From assembly GCA_035543015.1 (NCBI GenBank), contig DATKKG010000059.1:1-54120 (forward strand): a stretch of 54,120 nucleotides of DNA, given 5' to 3'. The position numbers and the translations under genes were made by a program. This stretch comes from DATKKG01 sp035543015 (GTDB lineage Archaea; Thermoproteota; Nitrososphaeria; Conexivisphaerales; DTJL01). The stretch's first letter is position 1. Every line of letters begins with the position of its first letter. Under the pieces are notes generated by a model. That model saw only the letters and a program-made list of their open reading frames with translations, was not told the origin of the DNA and ran no database searches. Shown piece by piece: positions 8,197 through 15,348 of this stretch.

Positions 8197-9057
8197 TCAT
8201 AACATGCCCCCCACCAAAAAGGCAGCCACAAGCCCAAGTGCTGTCAAATAGAGGTGGCGAATCCTCCTTCTCCCCTCCTGTGGTGTCTTGCTTTCGTAGA
8301 GCTCGAACGCGAAATAGCCGATTAGGATGTCGACGACAGCGACGATTACGAGGTAGCCGGTCCCCAACCAATCCATCGCGAAGGGTGTGAGAGTTCCCAC
8401 GATGACCAAGATGTAGAGGAATGTCGAAACCCTGAAGGCTTGGGTCCTACCATGGGTCCTAGCCAGGGACCTTACATTCCTTTGCGCGTCCCCGATGACA
8501 TCCATCGCGCCCCCGGCAATCTCCTCTGCCAGGTCGAACATGAAAGCCAGACACCCAAACGTCCACACCAAGCCGTTGACTGGTCCAGCCGAAGCCATGC
8601 CTCCAATCACGAAAGTCGAGGCGACGGACACACTCACCATCGTGTTCCCGAGAAGCCCTGCTTCCTTGTACCTCCAGTTGTAGAGGAAGCCCACAACCCA
8701 AAGCGCTGCGGCGGCGGCGAGCACAACGAGACCCAGAATACCCGCAGCCACCAATCCTGCCAAGGAGAACGCGGCTTCCGTGACCATCAGCTCGGACTTC
8801 GTAATACGACCTGAAGGAAATGGCCTCTCGGGATGGTTGACCTTGTCCACCTCGTAGTCGAAGTAGTCGTTGGAGATCATCGCCGCGCCAGAGATGAGGA
8901 AGCCCACTAGGAAGCCAAGGATGGCCGTCGATACTGTGGGCAAATGGCCAAGAGCCATGACTTCACCAGCCACCACACAGACGCCAGCGGCGGCAGGAAG
9001 CTCCACCTTGACGAGCTCAGCAACGGCTCTTGCCTTGGCAACAATCATCGTCGCCAT
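8197..9057 (-). CDS. UbiA-family prenyltransferase, probably digeranylgeranylglyceryl phosphate synthase
   Basis: 286 residues with eight or nine hydrophobic segments. The first aspartate motif is NDYFDYEVDKVNHPERPFPS (about 62-82) and the second is the DVIGDAQRN stretch (about 180), the Mg-diphosphate sites of UbiA enzymes. In archaea this size class usually adds the second geranylgeranyl chain to glycerol phosphate for membrane ether lipids; related enzymes act on quinones or haem, so the substrate is not certain. The frame opens with a GTG at 9066, but a minus-strand TATA-like stretch near 9090 favours ATG at 9057. Two more lipid-pathway genes lie at 27.6 and 37.7 kb. Confidence 0.85.
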   Translation of the reverse strand: MATMIVAKARAVAELVKVELPAAAGVCVVAGEVMALGHLPTVSTAILGFLVGFLISGAAMISNDYFDYEVDKVNHPERPFPSGRITKSELMVTEAAFSLAGLVAAGILGLVVLAAAAALWVVGFLYNWRYKEAGLLGNTMVSVSVASTFVIGGMASAGPVNGLVWTFGCLAFMFDLAEEIAGGAMDVIGDAQRNVRSLARTHGRTQAFRVSTFLYILVIVGTLTPFAMDWLGTGYLVIVAVVDILIGYFAFELYESKTPQEGRRRIRHLYLTALGLVAAFLVGGML

Positions 9058-9189
9058 TATTACCACTCGAGACTTGGGTGGCTTGTAAGTCTATACCTTC
9101 ACATATCCTTGTCCTGTTGTCGAACCCCTTCTCATTTGAAGCCTAGGATTCAGCAGTTCGAGGACGTTTGGACCGACCCAGCATCATTA

Positions 9190-9211
9190 TTCGCGGCTCC
9201 AAGCCCACGCG
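9190..9211 (+). repeat. repeat B copy 9, in a promoter
   Basis: TTCGCGGCTCCAAGCCCACG plus CG. An A/T-rich AAATATCA at 9228-9235 follows and then the start of the 9248 gene. Confidence 0.75.
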
Positions 9212-9247
9212 CTGAGTCAGCTTGCTCAAATATCAGGACTGAGCATC

Positions 9248-9469
9248 ATGAGTCGGATGTGGACGCGGTTAGCACTGGCGACTCTCGGAGCCATCATTGG
9301 AGTAGTCTGGTTCGCTTTGGCACCTATCAGGGGAGCGTGCGGAGTCGTTTCATGCGTGATTGCCTGGGGTCCCAACGTAGGATTGATATTCGTATGCATG
9401 ATTGCTGGGTACTCTATCGGCTGGGTCGCTGAGAAGAGATACAAGCCGCGTGTCCACGCCCACAGCTAG
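9248..9469 (+). CDS. small membrane protein with two transmembrane helices
   Basis: 73 residues: hydrophobic segments at about 7-24 and 37-58, with a Cys pair in the loop and a basic tail. ATG at 9248; the in-frame ATG at 9257 fits better with the TATA-like AAATATCA at 9228-9235 if the mRNA is leaderless. No family recognised. Confidence 0.55.
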   Translation: MSRMWTRLALATLGAIIGVVWFALAPIRGACGVVSCVIAWGPNVGLIFVCMIAGYSIGWVAEKRYKPRVHAHS

Positions 9470-9514
9470 TGCACTTAACTAGTCCAGACACCCGACGCGT
9501 AACTTCAGCACACT

Positions 9515-9536
9515 TTCGCAGGTCCAAGCCCACGCC
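9515..9536 (+). repeat. repeat B copy 10, perfect consensus, in a promoter
   Basis: Exact consensus, preceded at 9488-9508 by a diverged repeat A (CCGACGCGTAACTTCAGCAC). GTATAAGA at 9544-9551 follows after seven bases. Confidence 0.85.
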
Positions 9537-9543
9537 CAGCATC

Positions 9544-9551
9544 GTATAAGA
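9544..9551 (+). promoter_or_regulatory. TATA box of the 9577 gene
   Basis: GTATAAGA. It is too close to the ATG at 9562 (18 bases) but 33 bases from the in-frame ATG at 9577, which decides the start. Confidence 0.6.
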
Positions 9552-9576
9552 AAGGGGAACAATGAGCTTCCTGCGG

Positions 9577-9879
9577 ATGAGAAGGAAAGGGCTCTCTCTC
9601 CTTGCTTTGGCACTGACTGGGCTAGTCTTGGCCTTCCTGTTCGTTCCTCTCATCAGTCTTCCACCACTCCATGCCCGCGACCAGCTTGACATCGGACACT
9701 ATCAGTATGACATCTATCGTGTAGTGTCGCCAAGCTCGTGGCTATTCTCTTTCGGAGGGATCCTCTACCACAGCACGGTATACTCAGTGGACCAGACAGT
9801 AGTTCCGCCTGTCCATACCCCGTTCCGCTACATCTTGACTTGGAACGTGTCCGAAGTCTACCAGTATCTATCTCCCTAG
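9577..9879 (+). CDS. small membrane-anchored protein, paralogue of the 6007 gene
   Basis: The frame has ATGs at 9562 and 9577; the position of the TATA box favours 9577 (MRRKGLSLLALALTG). About 100 residues: a basic start, one hydrophobic segment ending FVPLISLPP, then an outside domain with YQYDIYRVVSPSSWLFSFGG and a C-terminus TWNVSEVYQYLSP. The 6007 gene matches in its hydrophobic segment, its YRI/YRV block and its TWDITNVTQYL end. Function unknown; sits under a repeat B promoter like its paralogue. Confidence 0.65.
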   Translation: MRRKGLSLLALALTGLVLAFLFVPLISLPPLHARDQLDIGHYQYDIYRVVSPSSWLFSFGGILYHSTVYSVDQTVVPPVHTPFRYILTWNVSEVYQYLSP

Positions 9880-9921
9880 TTGTCTAGGATACTGCAGCTT
9901 GAGGAGAGTCTACTATGCCTC

Positions 9922-9943
9922 TGAGCAGCCCCGAGCCCACGTC
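9922..9943 (+). repeat. repeat B copy 11 (diverged), in a promoter
   Basis: TGAGCAGCCCCGAGCCCACG plus TC. The TATA-like GTATAAGA at 9949-9956 follows after five bases. Confidence 0.7.
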
Positions 9944-9948
9944 GGTTC

Positions 9949-9956
9949 GTATAAGA
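9949..9956 (+). promoter_or_regulatory. TATA box of the 9993 gene
   Basis: GTATAAGAAC, identical over ten bases to the element before the 11452 gene. Confidence 0.6.
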
Positions 9957-9992
9957 ACGTGAGAAGTCTACGAGTTGCTAGGAGAGAGTAGA

Positions 9993-10202
9993 TTGCGGAG
10001 GAGGAGCAGAGCTGTAATCGTGGCTGCTTTGGTTTTGTTAAGCTTCTTAGCCGTGTTTGCCCCCGTGATTTCAGTTCCTGTGAAAGAGTGTGGGATTGCA
10101 GACGCCAATGGACCTATTTGTGAGACGTTCAAGCGGTATGAGTCACTTACATTCTATCTCTTTGGCATAGGCATGGTCATCCCACCACCCATCGTCTTGT
10201 AG
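9993..10202 (+). CDS. small membrane protein, paralogue of the 562 gene
   Basis: TTG at 9993 (MRRRSRAVIVAALVLLSF) is 44 bases from the TATA box; TTG at 9975 in the same frame is the alternative. About 69 residues: one hydrophobic segment, the block FAPVISVPVKECGIADANGP, then FYLFGIGMVIPPPIVL and stop. The block is shared almost unchanged with the gene at 562, 9.4 kb away, showing duplication inside the accessory zone. Very short for a functional protein, but conservation between the two copies argues it is real. Confidence 0.6.
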   Translation: MRRRSRAVIVAALVLLSFLAVFAPVISVPVKECGIADANGPICETFKRYESLTFYLFGIGMVIPPPIVL

Positions 10203-10216
10203 CAAGGACCCATTTC

Positions 10217-10238
10217 TTCGTAGGTCCAAGCCCACGCC
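10217..10238 (+). repeat. repeat B copy 12, in a promoter
   Basis: One mismatch to consensus. CGTAAAGC at 10249-10256 follows after ten bases, 38 bases before the Nudix start. Confidence 0.85.
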
Positions 10239-10286
10239 CCGTAGGCTTCGTAAAGCTGAAATGCACCGTCGAATTCTCAGAACTTG

Positions 10287-10673
10287 ATGAGCCGCGGGGC
10301 CAGAGACTGTGTCAGCGGAATCATGCTTGCAAGGCGAAGATTCCTGGTCGAGAAAAGACTGGCCACTGACTCTGCTGACGCGGGTCTGATAGCGATTCCT
10401 GGAGGTCACGTTGAAGGCGGGGAATCACTCTTTGAAGCTCTTTCGAGGGAAATGAAGGAGGAATTGGGGGTGGATGTCAAAAAAGCTCGGCTCGTGGGAA
10501 AGGAGGGGTACGTCGCTTCTGATGGCGAAAGACAACGAATCCACTACTTTTTGATCGAGGAATGGGATGGTACGCCTGCAGCACACGAAGCATTTTCGGT
10601 CTACTGGGAGATTGACACTGGAAGGCTCGTAGACCCGGATAGGGCGGTCGTCGAGAGAATCCTCCAAGATTGA
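10287..10673 (+). CDS. Nudix hydrolase
   Basis: 128 residues. The complete Nudix box is visible at about residues 38-60: GGHVEGGESLFEALSREM continuing KEELGV, matching GX5EX7REUXEEXGU. The family splits nucleoside diphosphates linked to other groups; the substrate cannot be read from sequence. ATG at 10287 is preferred to the TTG one codon before. It is the only clearly enzymatic protein among the plus-strand genes that carry a repeat B promoter. Confidence 0.88.
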   Translation: MSRGARDCVSGIMLARRRFLVEKRLATDSADAGLIAIPGGHVEGGESLFEALSREMKEELGVDVKKARLVGKEGYVASDGERQRIHYFLIEEWDGTPAAHEAFSVYWEIDTGRLVDPDRAVVERILQD

Positions 10674-10719
10674 TCTTGGATTCTCTGTTAGCACTGGTAG
10701 GAAACAGTCAGCCTATTTC

Positions 10720-10741
10720 TTCATAGGTCCAAGCCCACGCC
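10720..10741 (+). repeat. repeat B copy 13, in a promoter
   Basis: TTCATAGGTCCAAGCCCACG plus CC. AAATAGGA at 10759-10766 is a possible TATA box before the ATG at 10798. Confidence 0.8.
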
Positions 10742-10797
10742 GTAGGTTCGTTACCATCAAATAGGATAGGAACCTCCCTCTCATCATAGATGCGAGA

Positions 10798-11337
10798 ATG
10801 CCTAGGGCCGAAATGGAGAAGACACTAGCTGCAGTGGTGGCGTGCCTAGTCGTTCTACTCTTGGTGTCATCGTCTATGACGTTTCTCTACTTGCAGGACC
10901 AGACAGCTCTTAAGGACTCCAGGATAGATGTCAGTATTCTACAATCCGAAGTAGACATCTTGACGTCTGAGCTCTCGGCGAGGAGTCTGCAGGCCGATAG
11001 CGCTCAGCAGGAGCTAGAACAATTGCAACAGCTTGTGACAAGCCTTCAGTGGCAGATCCTTAACCTAACGGGAGGCTTTCCGTTTCCAGCGCCGTCCGGC
11101 AATTACACTAACGTTACTCTGACAGGGGATCTTGCCCTTGCTGTCTGCGCCGCCTACAGGTCACCCTGCCTACAGTATCCTAGCTTTCAGGCCAAGGTGT
11201 ATGCTAGCGGCAACGATACGGTGTACGTGGTGGTCGTGACCTTTAACAACGTCCCTGAAACATTGGAGATGCTCTCTTCCAACACCTCGAAGTTCTGCAT
11301 CACTCCGCCCTTCCCTGGAGCCACTATGTGCCCCTAG
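10798..11337 (+). CDS. membrane-anchored coiled-coil surface protein
   Basis: 179 residues. One hydrophobic anchor at about 10-32, then a coiled coil at about 38-85 (heptads rich in Leu, Gln, Glu: SEVDILTSELSAR, QQELEQLQQLVTSLQ), then a compact outer domain with four Cys and two or three N-glycosylation-type sites (NYTNVT). This fits a signal-anchored protein standing off the membrane on a stalk. No family recognised. ATG at 10798; an overlapping ATG at 10790 is out of frame. Confidence 0.68.
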   Translation: MPRAEMEKTLAAVVACLVVLLLVSSSMTFLYLQDQTALKDSRIDVSILQSEVDILTSELSARSLQADSAQQELEQLQQLVTSLQWQILNLTGGFPFPAPSGNYTNVTLTGDLALAVCAAYRSPCLQYPSFQAKVYASGNDTVYVVVVTFNNVPETLEMLSSNTSKFCITPPFPGATMCP

Positions 11338-11380
11338 ATTCTGACCCACGGCTTTGACGAATCGGTCATCAGCCCATTCC

Positions 11381-11402
11381 TTCGCATGCCCAAGCCCACG
11401 CC
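11381..11402 (+). repeat. repeat B copy 14, in a promoter
   Basis: TTCGCATGCCCAAGCCCACG plus CC. GTATAAGA at 11410-11417 follows after seven bases, in the same surrounding CAGCAT context as copy 10. Confidence 0.85.
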
Positions 11403-11409
11403 CAGCATG

Positions 11410-11417
11410 GTATAAGA
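11410..11417 (+). promoter_or_regulatory. TATA box of the 11452 gene
   Basis: GTATAAGAAC, 42 bases before the TTG start. Confidence 0.6.
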
Positions 11418-11451
11418 ACGAGGAAAGGAGAAATCGTCTCACATCGAGCAG

Positions 11452-12033
11452 TTGAGTGGAATAAGACAAGGGGTTGCGAGAACTGCCAAGGTGGTAATCG
11501 GGGTGCTACTAGTAGCTGTAGTGGCGTTGGCTGGCGCACTGGATCTTGCAATCACAAATCCTTCAGCAAGTAGCCATACAGTGACTACCACTACTACTGC
11601 AACTTCCACATTCCAAGTGACGACGACCTCTACGGTGACAGCCACGTCAACCACTACGACAACGACCACGGTTACAGCTGGTTTGAACCTCAGCGCGGTC
11701 TGCTCTACGGCTTCCTCGCTTCCAATTCTGCCTATCCCCAACATGCCATGGTTCACCGCAGGAGTCACCTACCCTGGTTCTTGGGAGGCGTTCGCAGTTG
11801 TATCTGACAACGGATCCATAGTGTTCAGTGGGTGCTACGCTGGAACGGGACAAGGATACTTCATCTATCAGAATGCGACGTTGAGCAGCAAAGCGACAAT
11901 TCAGATAACAGCCTACAAGCTCGATGGAAGCACAAATGCCCTGCAACTTGGGGTCAACAACAGAACAAGCAGCACTAGCGCCCCCTATGGCTCAGCCACC
12001 GTGGCGGCACCTGTTGCGGGCCTGGCAATCTAG
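11452..12033 (+). CDS. threonine-rich surface protein
   Basis: 193 residues from TTG at 11452. Signal or anchor at about 12-33, then an unbroken Thr/Ser/Val tract (about 42-77) typical of O-glycosylated linkers in archaeal surface proteins, then a folded domain with two Cys and FYAG-like beta segments (SWEAFAVVSDNGSIVFSG). No C-terminal anchor. Function unknown; exposed on the cell surface by inference. It follows the repeat B-TATA promoter at 11381-11417. Confidence 0.68.
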   Translation: MSGIRQGVARTAKVVIGVLLVAVVALAGALDLAITNPSASSHTVTTTTTATSTFQVTTTSTVTATSTTTTTTTVTAGLNLSAVCSTASSLPILPIPNMPWFTAGVTYPGSWEAFAVVSDNGSIVFSGCYAGTGQGYFIYQNATLSSKATIQITAYKLDGSTNALQLGVNNRTSSTSAPYGSATVAAPVAGLAI

Positions 12034-12034
12034 T

Positions 12035-12056
12035 TCTGCAGCTCCAAGCCCACGCC
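12035..12056 (+). repeat. repeat B copy 15
   Basis: TCTGCAGCTCCAAGCCCACG plus CC, right after the stop of the 11452 gene and before the 3' end of the opposing 12098 gene, so it is not in a promoter. Confidence 0.75.
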
Positions 12057-12097
12057 CCTCTCAATGCCACTCAGAGTCAATCCCGTGCCACACAGCC

Positions 12098-12457
12098 CTA
12101 AGGTGGGATAGGGGGCAATTCTAGGAATGCAAGGAAAGTGAGCGCCCCAAAGACTACCGAGAAGCCGACGACCAAGCCTTCAATTGTAGGCGGTAGCAGA
12201 TGGTCTCTGCAGAAGAGGTAGTATGCCAACATCACGACCGGAAGAAGTAGCATGAGAAGTGGAACGCCAAGGAAGAATAGGCTCGCCGGCCATGCCCAGT
12301 AGCAGATGTGTCGTGTGCACGTGAAAGGGAGCGAAATGGGAATGGACAGAGTTATGATGGTCCATATGGCACCGAAGAATATCCCCAATCCCAAGCCGGC
12401 TCCGAGGAGAGCCCCCTTGATGAGCGACACTGATTGGGACTTGGCCCCCGCCATCAT
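12098..12457 (-). CDS. membrane protein with three or four transmembrane helices
   Basis: The frame can be read from 12508, but codons before 12457 translate the reverse complement of repeat B, so the ATG pair at 12457/12454 is the likely start (MMAGAKSQSV). About 119 residues: hydrophobic segments near 12-35, 52-80 and 95-115, with a Cys pair in the first loop (FTCTRHICYW). No family recognised. It is transcribed away from the 12497 gene with repeat B between them. Confidence 0.6.
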   Translation of the reverse strand: MMAGAKSQSVSLIKGALLGAGLGLGIFFGAIWTIITLSIPISLPFTCTRHICYWAWPASLFFLGVPLLMLLLPVVMLAYYLFCRDHLLPPTIEGLVVGFSVVFGALTFLAFLELPPIPP

Positions 12458-12471
12458 TAAGGATAGCTTTC

Positions 12472-12494
12472 TTCGTAGGTCCAAGCCACACGCC
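12472..12494 (+). repeat. repeat B copy 16, with one inserted base
   Basis: TTCGTAGGTCCAAGCCACACGCC in two parts: the 5' half is intact and the 3' half carries an extra A. It lies between two divergent genes and ends two bases before the ATG at 12497. Confidence 0.75.
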
Positions 12495-12496
12495 GC

Positions 12497-13069
12497 ATGA
12501 AGATTCAAATCCCTCCCGAGTTTCTCTTACTTCTGAGAAGCCCCGTGAGCCAAGACCCGTCATTCACTGCCGACTCCTATTTTGCGTTTATCTCCAGGAG
12601 GCTAGTCGATGATGGCTTCAAGATAGGTCAGCCAGCCAACGCGGGCAAATACCCACTATCATTTGTGGCCAGCAGGGACTCTCAGGAAGACCTGGGCCCC
12701 AGAAGAAGATGGGTAACGGGGACCACTTGCAACATATCCACCCCCGAAGCACTTTCGGACTTCTCAGAGCAGGCTACAGACTACGCTTGGACCAACCGTG
12801 AGCATCACCTTCTGGGTATGTGGGCCGTGTACTCTTTTGCTCTGGTCGTAGCCGACGACTTCTCTCAGGAGTTGAAGGAGTCTATTCGGACCACGAAGCC
12901 AAGAACCAAAGGTATCATGATCATAGAGTTCCCAGTCCTCGTGTCGTTGAAAGAAAGCAAGCTCTACTTCTTCGAGAAGTCTCTGGTATATGGAGGATTG
13001 ACGTACGTCGAACTGAGGAGGTGGGCCAACAAGATGGTGGGCTTCGAGACTCCTCCACCCAAGCCGTAG
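12497..13069 (+). CDS. hypothetical soluble protein, 190 residues
   Basis: ATG at 12497 follows repeat B directly; a TATA-like ATTAAGGATAG near 12456 lies on the other side of the repeat, so here the repeat would be in the mRNA leader. The protein (MKIQIPPEFLLLLRSPVSQD...) has no membrane segment, mixed charge and many aromatic residues, and ends KPRTKGIMIIEFPVLVSLKES... ELRRWANKMVGF. No family recognised. It is the last gene before the integrated element; its TAG stop lies inside the left copy of repeat A. Confidence 0.6.
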   Translation: MKIQIPPEFLLLLRSPVSQDPSFTADSYFAFISRRLVDDGFKIGQPANAGKYPLSFVASRDSQEDLGPRRRWVTGTTCNISTPEALSDFSEQATDYAWTNREHHLLGMWAVYSFALVVADDFSQELKESIRTTKPRTKGIMIIEFPVLVSLKESKLYFFEKSLVYGGLTYVELRRWANKMVGFETPPPKP

Positions 13070-13117
13070 CTACTCCATTTAACAACTCATGAAACCCTAC
13101 GCGTAACTTAAAGACTT
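13067..13117 (+). repeat. repeat A, left copy (51 bp)
   Basis: Matches 25301-25351 at about 43 of 51 positions with no gaps; the 27-base part at 13091-13117 (GAAACCC, then ACGCGTAACTTAAAGACTT) differs at one base. It precedes the recombinase gene. Shorter, more diverged relatives occur at 7350, 9488 and 22858. Could be an attachment-site duplication or a dispersed promoter repeat. Confidence 0.65.
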
Positions 13118-13174
13118 GAAAGTTGAGCCGAAGCTAATATACGGCCAGTCGCCAATCTACTAGCGAAAGCACCT

Positions 13175-14362
13175 TTGTCCCAGACAGGAGTCTCTCCCAA
13201 CTGGCAGGATCCGGTCCTCCAGAGATGGCTAGGACCAATGACCAGGGAGGCTACCATCTCAGCTTACAAGACTGCCATGAAGCTCTACCTCCAGTTCACT
13301 GGGATGACCCCAAGGCAGCTTGTCGACGAGGCTGTGGAGGACTTCCAGAGACCCCTAGACAAGAGGACGGACATCGTCAAGATTCGGATTAAGAACTTCA
13401 ATCGATGGCTCCTTGCAAGGGGGAGCTCGGAGTGTACTGGTTCAGCCTACTGCGGGAGCATCAGGGGGTTCTACAGCGTATTCGGGATTGCCACCCACTT
13501 CCGCAGATGTGAGAAGATTCCAACCCCCAGGGTTCAGGACCCAAGATATCCCCTAACGGCCTCGGACGTCAGGCAGCTGGTTGACCACTCGGAAAGCGTC
13601 AGGGACAGGGCCATCATCACGGTGGCCTTCCAGAGCGGCATGGATGTCAGCACCCTATGTTCACTGACATATGGCCAAGTAAGGAGAGGTCTGGAGGCCA
13701 ATGAAGTTCCCCTCAAGGTGGACTGCGTCAGGCCGAAGACAAGGGTGGCGTTCTTCACATTCATCGGCAAGGATGGGATCGCTGCCCTGCGAGCCTACAT
13801 CGATGACTTCAGGTTCAAGGGCGTATTCTTCCAGGACAACACACCCCTCTTCCTAACGGCGTCCTTCAAGGGGCCTCCAATAGGCATCAAACCCATCAAC
13901 ATAGAGAACGCCATGCGGAGGACGGCAATGAAGGCGGGGATGGTCAAGCCTGAGCAGGTGGACAGGCACCACCACAATCCGGTAGGTCCCCATGGATTGC
14001 GGGAGTCCTTCGGTTCTATTCTGTCCAACAAGGGAATCCCAACAGCCATCGTCAACTTCCTTCTAGGCCATCAGATGAATAGGCTGGATGAGGTCTATAT
14101 GAGGCCCAGGGAGGCCGAGATAAGGCAACTCTACGTCGGAGTCGAGCCCTTCATCTCCATCAGCCAGTCCAGCCAGACGGTCCTAGAAGTGAAGGAGAAG
14201 GTCAACAGCTGGGAGCTAGTAGTGGCAGATCTGGTCCAGCAGAACAGGGCCCTGAAGGAGAAGCTGGACAAAGTTAGTCAAGCCACAGAGGTTCTCCAGT
14301 TCCAGCTCAACGTCATAGACGGGCTGGAGAGGGCTCCTAAGGTGATAGTCGAAGATGAGTAG
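13175..14362 (+). CDS. tyrosine recombinase / integrase
   Basis: 395 residues from TTG at 13175. A SAM-like core-binding domain (about 20-115) is followed by a catalytic domain with HGLR (H273, R276), H299 in GH and the nucleophile Y308 in DEVYMRP. The first catalytic arginine, normally in a TGLR-like motif, is replaced: the aligned segment is SGMDVSTLCSL (D157). Residues 330-385 form a coiled coil. These enzymes cut and rejoin DNA at short att sites. The gene lies just inside the left copy of repeat A and overlaps the AbrB-type gene by eight bases, so the two are cotranscribed. A TATA-like CTAATATA near 13133 suits the start. Confidence 0.88.
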   Translation: MSQTGVSPNWQDPVLQRWLGPMTREATISAYKTAMKLYLQFTGMTPRQLVDEAVEDFQRPLDKRTDIVKIRIKNFNRWLLARGSSECTGSAYCGSIRGFYSVFGIATHFRRCEKIPTPRVQDPRYPLTASDVRQLVDHSESVRDRAIITVAFQSGMDVSTLCSLTYGQVRRGLEANEVPLKVDCVRPKTRVAFFTFIGKDGIAALRAYIDDFRFKGVFFQDNTPLFLTASFKGPPIGIKPINIENAMRRTAMKAGMVKPEQVDRHHHNPVGPHGLRESFGSILSNKGIPTAIVNFLLGHQMNRLDEVYMRPREAEIRQLYVGVEPFISISQSSQTVLEVKEKVNSWELVVADLVQQNRALKEKLDKVSQATEVLQFQLNVIDGLERAPKVIVEDE

Positions 14363-14570
14363 AATGGAAACCATACGCATTTCGAAGAAGGGTAGATTGA
14401 GCCTCCCCAAGGAGGTCAGGGAGAAGCTCAACATCATCGGAGGAAGCACCTTGAGCGTCGAGGAGAAGGAAGGAGCGGTCGTTTTGAAGGTCGCTCCACC
14501 TCAGCCCAAGGAGTCCAAGGCGAAGACGAACGGAGTGAAGGGGACCAAGGCAGCCAGGGAGGAGAAGTAG
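14355..14570 (+). CDS. SpoVT/AbrB-type DNA-binding protein
   Basis: 71 residues. Residues 1-45 (METIRISKKGRLSLPKEVRE, then KLNIIGGSTLSVEEK) show the swapped-hairpin AbrB fold consensus: a strand, KGRLSLPKEVRE, and a second hairpin. The last 25 residues are a Lys/Ala-rich tail. It is likely a small dimeric transcription regulator, perhaps an antitoxin-like partner, though no toxin gene is adjacent. ATG overlaps the recombinase stop. Confidence 0.75.
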   Translation: MSRMETIRISKKGRLSLPKEVREKLNIIGGSTLSVEEKEGAVVLKVAPPQPKESKAKTNGVKGTKAAREEK

Positions 14571-14571
14571 G

Positions 14572-14778
14572 TTGTCCAAGGGCCTGGCCAAGCTGAAGGA
14601 TCAGTATTACGAGGAAGTGTACTACCGGTACAACGAGTTCGCCATCTCTTGGCCAGAGGCCCTTGAGCTGTCTCAGAAGGTGGCGAAGGCTAGAACTGTT
14701 GAGGAGCTGGCCGAGCTAATGGGCTACTCGGTATCGAGGGTCAAGAAGGACTTGGCCTCGCTTCATAGCCATCGCTAG
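14572..14778 (+). CDS. small helix-turn-helix-like protein
   Basis: 68 residues from a TTG one base after the preceding stop. All-helical prediction; the last 30 residues (ARTVEELAELMGYSVSRVKKDL) look like a helix-turn-helix. It closes the recombinase-AbrB operon and may regulate it. Its stop overlaps that of the opposing 14775 gene by four bases. Confidence 0.6.
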   Translation: MSKGLAKLKDQYYEEVYYRYNEFAISWPEALELSQKVAKARTVEELAELMGYSVSRVKKDLASLHSHR

Positions 14779-15014
14779 GGCGCTTCCTTTTTCCTGTCTA
14801 GGACCTCTTGGAGCTGGCGTTCAGTCTCAGGGTCGTCGTCCAAAGGGAATATGAATTCGAGCCCATGGGTGGCAGCCACCGCCCCAGCTTCGAAGCCCGT
14901 CATCCACCCGTGCCTCAGGGTCTCGAGGTTCTCGAGCAGGCCGGCCGTCAGGGTAGGACTTGTTTTCACAGGCTCGTGTGATGTTCGCATCGGCTCTAGC
15001 CTTCCTTGACCCAC
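14775..15014 (-). CDS. small protein of a three-member tandem family, member 1
   Basis: 79 residues. The C-terminal two thirds (LETLRHGWMTGFEAGAVAAT ... PLDDDPETERQLQEVLDRKK) align with the proteins encoded at 15349 and, more weakly, 14996. The common pattern is a helix with GxEAGxxxAxHG, then a short F(I/L)xLDDDPET turn and a helix QxxLDRxK. Start at 15014 overlaps the upstream gene; the ATG at 14990 is an alternative. Function unknown. Confidence 0.55.
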   Translation of the reverse strand: MGQGRLEPMRTSHEPVKTSPTLTAGLLENLETLRHGWMTGFEAGAVAATHGLEFIFPLDDDPETERQLQEVLDRKKEAP

Positions 15015-15343
15015 ACCCCGCGGGGGAGGGAGGGTCTGGGCTTCACTGGCTGTCCGCTCTTCACAGCTTCTTCGTCGAGCTTCTTCCTCTTTAGAATGGC
15101 CTCCATCGTTGCTAAGGTGTTTGGCTCTCGGTCGAAAAGGGGGAGGTCTCCGAGCGGCTTCGTAGTGGCGTTCACTCCAACTTCGAACCCCGCAAGGAAG
15201 AACTCCCTACCGAAGCAGCGAGATCTCTGAGTATACAGGTTTTCCATACAGTCGTGGTAGTTCTCATAGTCAGCACCGTTCATCTCTGCTTCAACTGTTT
15301 CGATTTTCCGTTCTGAAGTATCGTTCCTTTTCAAATCGTTCAC
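14996..15343 (-). CDS. small protein of a three-member tandem family, member 2 (diverged)
   Basis: 115 residues. The middle portion (FFLAGFEVGVNATTKPLGDL, then PLFDREPNTLATMEAILKRKK) follows the family pattern of its two neighbours but lacks the DDDPET wording and has extra residues at both ends. Same strand, overlapping member 1 by 19 bases and five bases after member 3, so the three form one transcript. Function unknown. Confidence 0.5.
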   Translation of the reverse strand: MNDLKRNDTSERKIETVEAEMNGADYENYHDCMENLYTQRSRCFGREFFLAGFEVGVNATTKPLGDLPLFDREPNTLATMEAILKRKKLDEEAVKSGQPVKPRPSLPRGVWVKEG

Positions 15344-15348
15344 TTCGC

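Noticed and set aside
8944..9432. 162-codon plus-strand frame across the UbiA start and the 9248 gene
   Set aside because: Antisense to UbiA and overlaps the better-supported 9248 gene in another frame; His/Ser-rich composition.
5941..12508. Minus-strand frames containing GVGLDLR or AWAWTC
   Set aside because: These peptides are translations of the reverse complement of repeat B; the frames around them are not protein-like except for the 12098-12457 gene, whose start was moved.
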